Origin: a virus
Length of the DNA stretch: 24,161 nt
Direction: 5' to 3' (one strand)
Virus record (IMG/VR): IMGVR_UViG_3300035670_001215
Location: 1-24,161 of that record
Part shown: positions 21,827 through 24,161 of the stretch, one piece after another
Numbering within the stretch: the first letter of the stretch is position 1
Layout: each line of letters opens with the position of its first letter
Made by a program: the position numbers and the translations under genes
The notes under the pieces: model-generated
Database searches by the model: none
The model's input: only the letters and a program-made list of their open reading frames with translations
Told to the model about the DNA's origin: nothing

Positions 21827-23156
21827 ATTCCTCCTCGTGTACTGGCACATACGTCCCTGGAATCTTGTCTTCCCAGGGTTTTTTAGCTTCTGACTGTTTG
21901 TAGTAGTGTTGGTACATCACATTTAAGTCTCCCAGAGAGTCCATACCGTGGTCGTTGGCTTTCTCTGGGTTTTCATCTTCATTGGGGGAAATATCTCCCA
22001 GTTCTGCCATCATGTCAGCAGTAATCTTCTTATCTTTGTATTTGTAGGTCTCAAATTCTCTGATGTAATTCACACACCTGGGGTGAATGTAGATGTTTGG
22101 CTTGCCATTGGCTTTAATATCTAGTCTGGAATACAATCTCTGAATCTTATATCTGACGTATTCTGCGTTGGTTTCTCCTGATTCTTTTCTCACAGGCAGA
22201 AAGTCATGTCCTAGGTCTTGGAGCTCTTTAATGTCTCCAGCCTGAGCAGAGTCCATGGTAGACAGTTCGTACTCTCGAATATCTAGTTCATTGTCCATGT
22301 CAAATAGTCTGTCTGAGAGACGGGAATTGGTTAGTCCTGTTTCATAAATTTCATGGGTCATATACCAAATACCATCCTTGTTTACCTGGACATAACAGAC
22401 AGCTGTTGGGTTAGTAAATCCACGGTCAAGCCCTCTTATCCAGAACACTGGTTGAAAGTCAGTCAATACCTGAACGTGAATATCTCTGTTGAAGTTCTTG
22501 TAGACCAGTCCCTTCATCTTTCTAAAATCACCCAGCATTTCTTGGGCAAAAGAGTCTTCAGTCATCTCTGATCTGGACTGTTCTATTTCTTCTCTAGGGA
22601 TATGTGGATTGTCAAACACTGTGAAGTGAAAGTACTCCCAGTCACTTCTTCTGTTACAGGTGTCAGCTAGGCTCTTGAAGTGATTAAATCCATTGGGAGT
22701 AGAGATAAACCAACACTCTGCTTGTGAGTCCATTAGTGTAGGTCTTAGAATTGACCAAACAGCTCCCCAATTCACAATAAAAGCCACCTCATCAAAAATA
22801 ATGAAATCTATCTTCACTCCACGCAGGGAATCGGGGTTATCTGCTCCCTTTAATTCAATCACTGTGCCGTTGCTCATAACAACAGTCAGCTCTTGTTCAT
22901 TCTTCTTGGCAATCATGGCTTCAGGAACATAGTCACCAATCATCTGCCACATGATGTTTTTAGCCTGTCTATAGGTAGGAGCTACATACCAAATCCTAGC
23001 TCCAGGCTTCTTGGCAGCTAAATCAATCATTTTCAGGAGAGCAAGGGTAGATTTACCTGTTCTTCGTCCACAGTTAATCACCTTAAAGCGGTGAGCATCA
23101 TCCCAGACTTGGGTTTGCCATTTGAGGAGGTAGACAGGTTTATATTGAACGTCCAT
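21774..23156 (-). CDS. terL: Terminase large subunit, 460 aa
   Basis: The ATPase half has Walker A GRRTGKST (30-37), Walker B IIFDE (119-123, catalytic Glu123) and the coupling motif STPNG (152-156). The RNase H-like nuclease half carries acidic residues in GLDRGFTNP (Asp244), TMDSAQ (Asp302) and NDHGMDSLGDL (Asp402/Asp406). This is the full motor/nuclease layout of the Terminase_6 type, and the length is normal. It cuts concatemeric DNA and pumps it through the portal. ATG 23156 is the only start after an upstream in-frame stop; it lies in the 3' arm of a hairpin and has no ribosome site. Its 3' end overlaps the next gene by 53 bp. Confidence 0.95.
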   Translation of the reverse strand: MDVQYKPVYLLKWQTQVWDDAHRFKVINCGRRTGKSTLALLKMIDLAAKKPGARIWYVAPTYRQAKNIMWQMIGDYVPEAMIAKKNEQELTVVMSNGTVIELKGADNPDSLRGVKIDFIIFDEVAFIVNWGAVWSILRPTLMDSQAECWFISTPNGFNHFKSLADTCNRRSDWEYFHFTVFDNPHIPREEIEQSRSEMTEDSFAQEMLGDFRKMKGLVYKNFNRDIHVQVLTDFQPVFWIRGLDRGFTNPTAVCYVQVNKDGIWYMTHEIYETGLTNSRLSDRLFDMDNELDIREYELSTMDSAQAGDIKELQDLGHDFLPVRKESGETNAEYVRYKIQRLYSRLDIKANGKPNIYIHPRCVNYIREFETYKYKDKKITADMMAELGDISPNEDENPEKANDHGMDSLGDLNVMYQHYYKQSEAKKPWEDKIPGTYVPVHEEEYETGFEDTKNSEEFTWD

Positions 23157-23174
23157 GAGTTTTTAGGCTCATGG
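23153..23174 (-). promoter_or_regulatory. Hairpin over terminase start codon
   Basis: On the minus strand CCATGAG pairs with CTCATGG (7 bp, loop CCTAAAAA). The terminase ATG is inside the 3' arm. No Shine-Dalgarno sequence is seen, so translation may be restrained. Confidence 0.5.
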
Positions 23175-23181
23175 TGGGTGC

Positions 23182-23190
23182 ATTATAGCA
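23182..23190 (-). promoter_or_regulatory. Extended -10 promoter before terminase
   Basis: The minus strand has TGC-TATAAT, an extended -10 with perfect hexamer, flanked by GTGC/GCAC arms. No good -35 lies 17 bp upstream. The start would be about 7 nt on, so the RNA begins almost at the hairpin at 23174. Confidence 0.6.
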
Positions 23191-23191
23191 C

Positions 23192-23422
23192 TCAATACCA
23201 CACAGTCTTCTTACCTATCTTAAACAAATCTTTCCTCACCAGTGAGATAAAAATTCCTCTGCCAAAGTCCCACTCATCCATCAATTCAAACTTGGGATAC
23301 CAAATAGAAAAATACCTATCTACCACATGTCTTCTCTTAGGTTCTCTATAGATACCACTGGCTGTTAATGGTTCAACTATAGAGAGAGCACTGTGAGCCT
23401 GTTTAATTGTTTTTTTTGTCAT
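23192..23422 (-). CDS. Unknown basic protein, 76 aa
   Basis: A small, basic and aromatic protein begins TKKTIKQAHSALSIVEP and has EPKRRHVVDRYFSIWYPKF and FGRGIFISLVRKDLFKIGKK. No recognised motif. It starts 3 bp after the preceding gene's stop, with AAGTGAT as a weak ribosome site, so both are probably cotranscribed from the TTACGTAA control region. Position before the large terminase and the basic charge make a small-terminase or DNA-binding role possible, but no helix-turn-helix is evident. Confidence 0.65.
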   Translation of the reverse strand: MTKKTIKQAHSALSIVEPLTASGIYREPKRRHVVDRYFSIWYPKFELMDEWDFGRGIFISLVRKDLFKIGKKTVWY

Positions 23423-23425
23423 TTA

Positions 23426-23812
23426 TCACTTTGAGAACATATGTTTCTTACAGAGGTTTTTAGGAATTCCACAGGGACAGAGATCACCTACTTTTTTCTC
23501 GTAGAACCCCGATGATTCAGTTTTGGGTGTTGGTTTAATTTTCTTCTTAATCTTAGGCATTTCTGGACCAGGGTATGTGAACTCAGCCACAGAACCATCA
23601 TCTAACTTCACCTCAGTAGTTACTATTGGTTTTATCTTAGGTATGGTCTTAGGAGTGATGGGAATGGCTCTTACTGGTTTCTCAACTGCATGCTCCTCAA
23701 TCACCGCATGAATTGTTGCCACAACCTTACCATAGTGTGTTATTTGCACGGGCAAATCTTCCAAACACTTAGAAGGGTTGATTTGTAATTGACGAATACT
23801 GATTTGTTTCAT
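23426..23812 (-). CDS. Phd/YefM-like DNA-binding protein with Cys-rich tail, 128 aa
   Basis: Residues 2-38 (QISIRQLQINPSKCLEDLPV, then QITHYGKVVATI) follow the Phd/YefM antitoxin N-terminal pattern 'ISIRELR-NPS--LE-----V-ITR-GKPVA-I', a ribbon/helix fold that dimerises and binds palindromic DNA. The middle (45-105) is a Pro/Lys-rich linker with an acidic strand (EVKLDDGSVAEFTYPGPEMP). The end holds CPCGIPKNLCKKH (Cys112, Cys114, Cys121, His124), a possible small metal site. No toxin gene follows, so it is not a standard toxin-antitoxin pair. ATG 23812 is used; it abuts the first TTACGTAA copy and has no ribosome site, and TTG 23869 would read through the array. It is the first leftward gene and may regulate itself. 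Confidence 0.66.
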   Translation of the reverse strand: MKQISIRQLQINPSKCLEDLPVQITHYGKVVATIHAVIEEHAVEKPVRAIPITPKTIPKIKPIVTTEVKLDDGSVAEFTYPGPEMPKIKKKIKPTPKTESSGFYEKKVGDLCPCGIPKNLCKKHMFSK

Positions 23813-23813
23813 G

Positions 23814-23904
23814 TTACGTAAGATTAGATATGTTACGTAACTTATATATCCAAATGTTACGTAAGTCAATGAGTGTTACGTAAGATGTTACGTAATTTAC
23901 GTAT
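23814..23904. repeat. Array of TTACGTAA palindromes (five exact, one degenerate)
   Basis: Exact copies lie at 23814-23821, 23833-23840, 23857-23864, 23876-23883 and 23888-23895, with TTACGTAT at 23897-23904. All exact copies share TGTTACGTAA in the same orientation on the plus strand. Start-to-start distances are 19, 24, 19, 12 and 9 bp, so helical phase is not constant. The array covers the promoter and leader of the Phd-like gene. Confidence 0.9.
23841..23869 (-). promoter_or_regulatory. Promoter of Phd-like gene inside the palindrome array
   Basis: The minus strand has TTGACT (23869-23864), a 17-bp spacer and TATAAG (23846-23841). Copies of TTACGTAA overlap the -35 edge and spacer (23857-23864), abut the -10 (23833-23840) and sit next to the start codon (23814-23821), a typical repression layout. 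Confidence 0.66.
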
Positions 23905-24161
23905 ACCACCCTTTCAAAAACAAACCCTACCCCACTTGGACACAGGTAATCAGGTACACCAGGGGGGGTTACCAGGGGTAGGATTCAGAGATAGGATTGC
24001 ATGTACACGCACCCAAGTTTCCCTCAAGAGGAGGTATGGACAACACACCTACAAGGTGTCACGTCGCACAATATTTATTGTGCGAAGTCTATCCCCTCGA
24101 GTAGAGACTACTGTTCTTTGTTATGGGATTCTATTGGCGTAACATCTATGACAGTACTCCC
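23905..24161. other. Non-coding control or packaging region with inverted repeats
   Basis: No convincing ORF is seen in these 257 bases on either strand. They hold a G-rich stretch with ACCAGGGG repeated (23957-23978), a 6-bp hairpin ACACCT-ACA-AGGTGT (24045-24059) and a 22-bp near-perfect palindrome TCGCACAATA-TT-TATTGTGCGA (24064-24085). The position upstream of the terminase gene suits a regulator, origin or packaging site; no assignment is possible. The right end may also contain the last codons of a leftward gene from outside the window. Confidence 0.55.

Noticed and set aside
23814-23904. CRISPR array or tandem iterons
   Set aside because: The repeat is only 8-10 bp and spacers are 2-16 bp, far from CRISPR size. 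Iterons remain possible but no replication protein is in the window.
24031-24100. Plus-strand AGGAGG followed by ATG and a 21-codon ORF
   Set aside because: The ribosome site is only one base from the ATG, and the ORF is made of the two hairpins.
23873-24142. Plus-strand ORF of 89 aa over the control region
   Set aside because: It begins inside the TTACGTAA array (repeated LRK/LRN residues come from the repeats), crosses both hairpins, has no ribosome site and shows random composition.
24118-24161. C-terminal codons of a leftward gene at the right edge
   Set aside because: Two minus-strand frames stay open for 12-17 codons, one with a CxxC pair, but the stretch is too short to tell a gene from chance.

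Overview
The window is a contiguous piece of a tailed double-stranded DNA phage (or prophage) genome, moderately AT-rich. It carries the packaging, head, tail and lysis genes, almost all on the minus strand. The virion genes suggest a short-tailed (podovirus-like) particle: a terminase large subunit, a P22-type portal, an acidic scaffold, an SU10-type HK97-fold major capsid protein, a head-to-tail adaptor, a beta-propeller nozzle protein and several alanine/glutamine-rich proteins that look like ejected internal virion proteins. There is no sheath, tail tube or tape measure. The host cannot be named. TGA and TAG both act as stops (standard code 11 usage), most genes have AGGA-type ribosome sites, and the lysis enzyme is a CHAP amidase/peptidase, so the host has peptidoglycan.

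Layout in the direction of transcription (right to left). 24161-23813 is a non-coding control region with two near-perfect inverted repeats and a tight array of TTACGTAA palindromes. 23812-21774 holds a Phd-like DNA-binding protein, a small unknown protein and the terminase large subunit. 21826-17322 holds two small unknowns, a small membrane protein, portal, a structured spacer, scaffold and major capsid protein, closed by two tandem terminators. 17143-12835 is a translationally coupled cassette with three glycosyltransferases and a GDP-mannose 3,5-epimerase-like enzyme, flanked by small unknowns. 12756-8317 holds a small structural protein, a beta-rich spike-like protein with 24-residue repeats, the adaptor and the nozzle. 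8225-1669 holds fibre-like, polyglycine and internal virion proteins, including an M23-like peptidase domain. 1455-1 holds a small structural protein, two membrane proteins (holin type) and a CHAP endolysin that runs off the left edge. One small membrane protein (1581-1736) is on the plus strand with its own promoter.

The minus-strand genes are divided by six similar intergenic modules. Each has a sigma70-like promoter, then about 20-25 nt downstream a short GC-rich hairpin with a T-tract, then the next gene. They resemble the promoter/stem-loop (PeSL) cassettes described in T4-type phages, but here they lie in the late structural region and could act as attenuators. The strongest leads are the TTACGTAA array beside the Phd-like gene, the promoter/stem-loop modules, the glycosylation cassette embedded among virion genes, and the divergent plus-strand 'moron' with a 9-bp-arm operator-like repeat.
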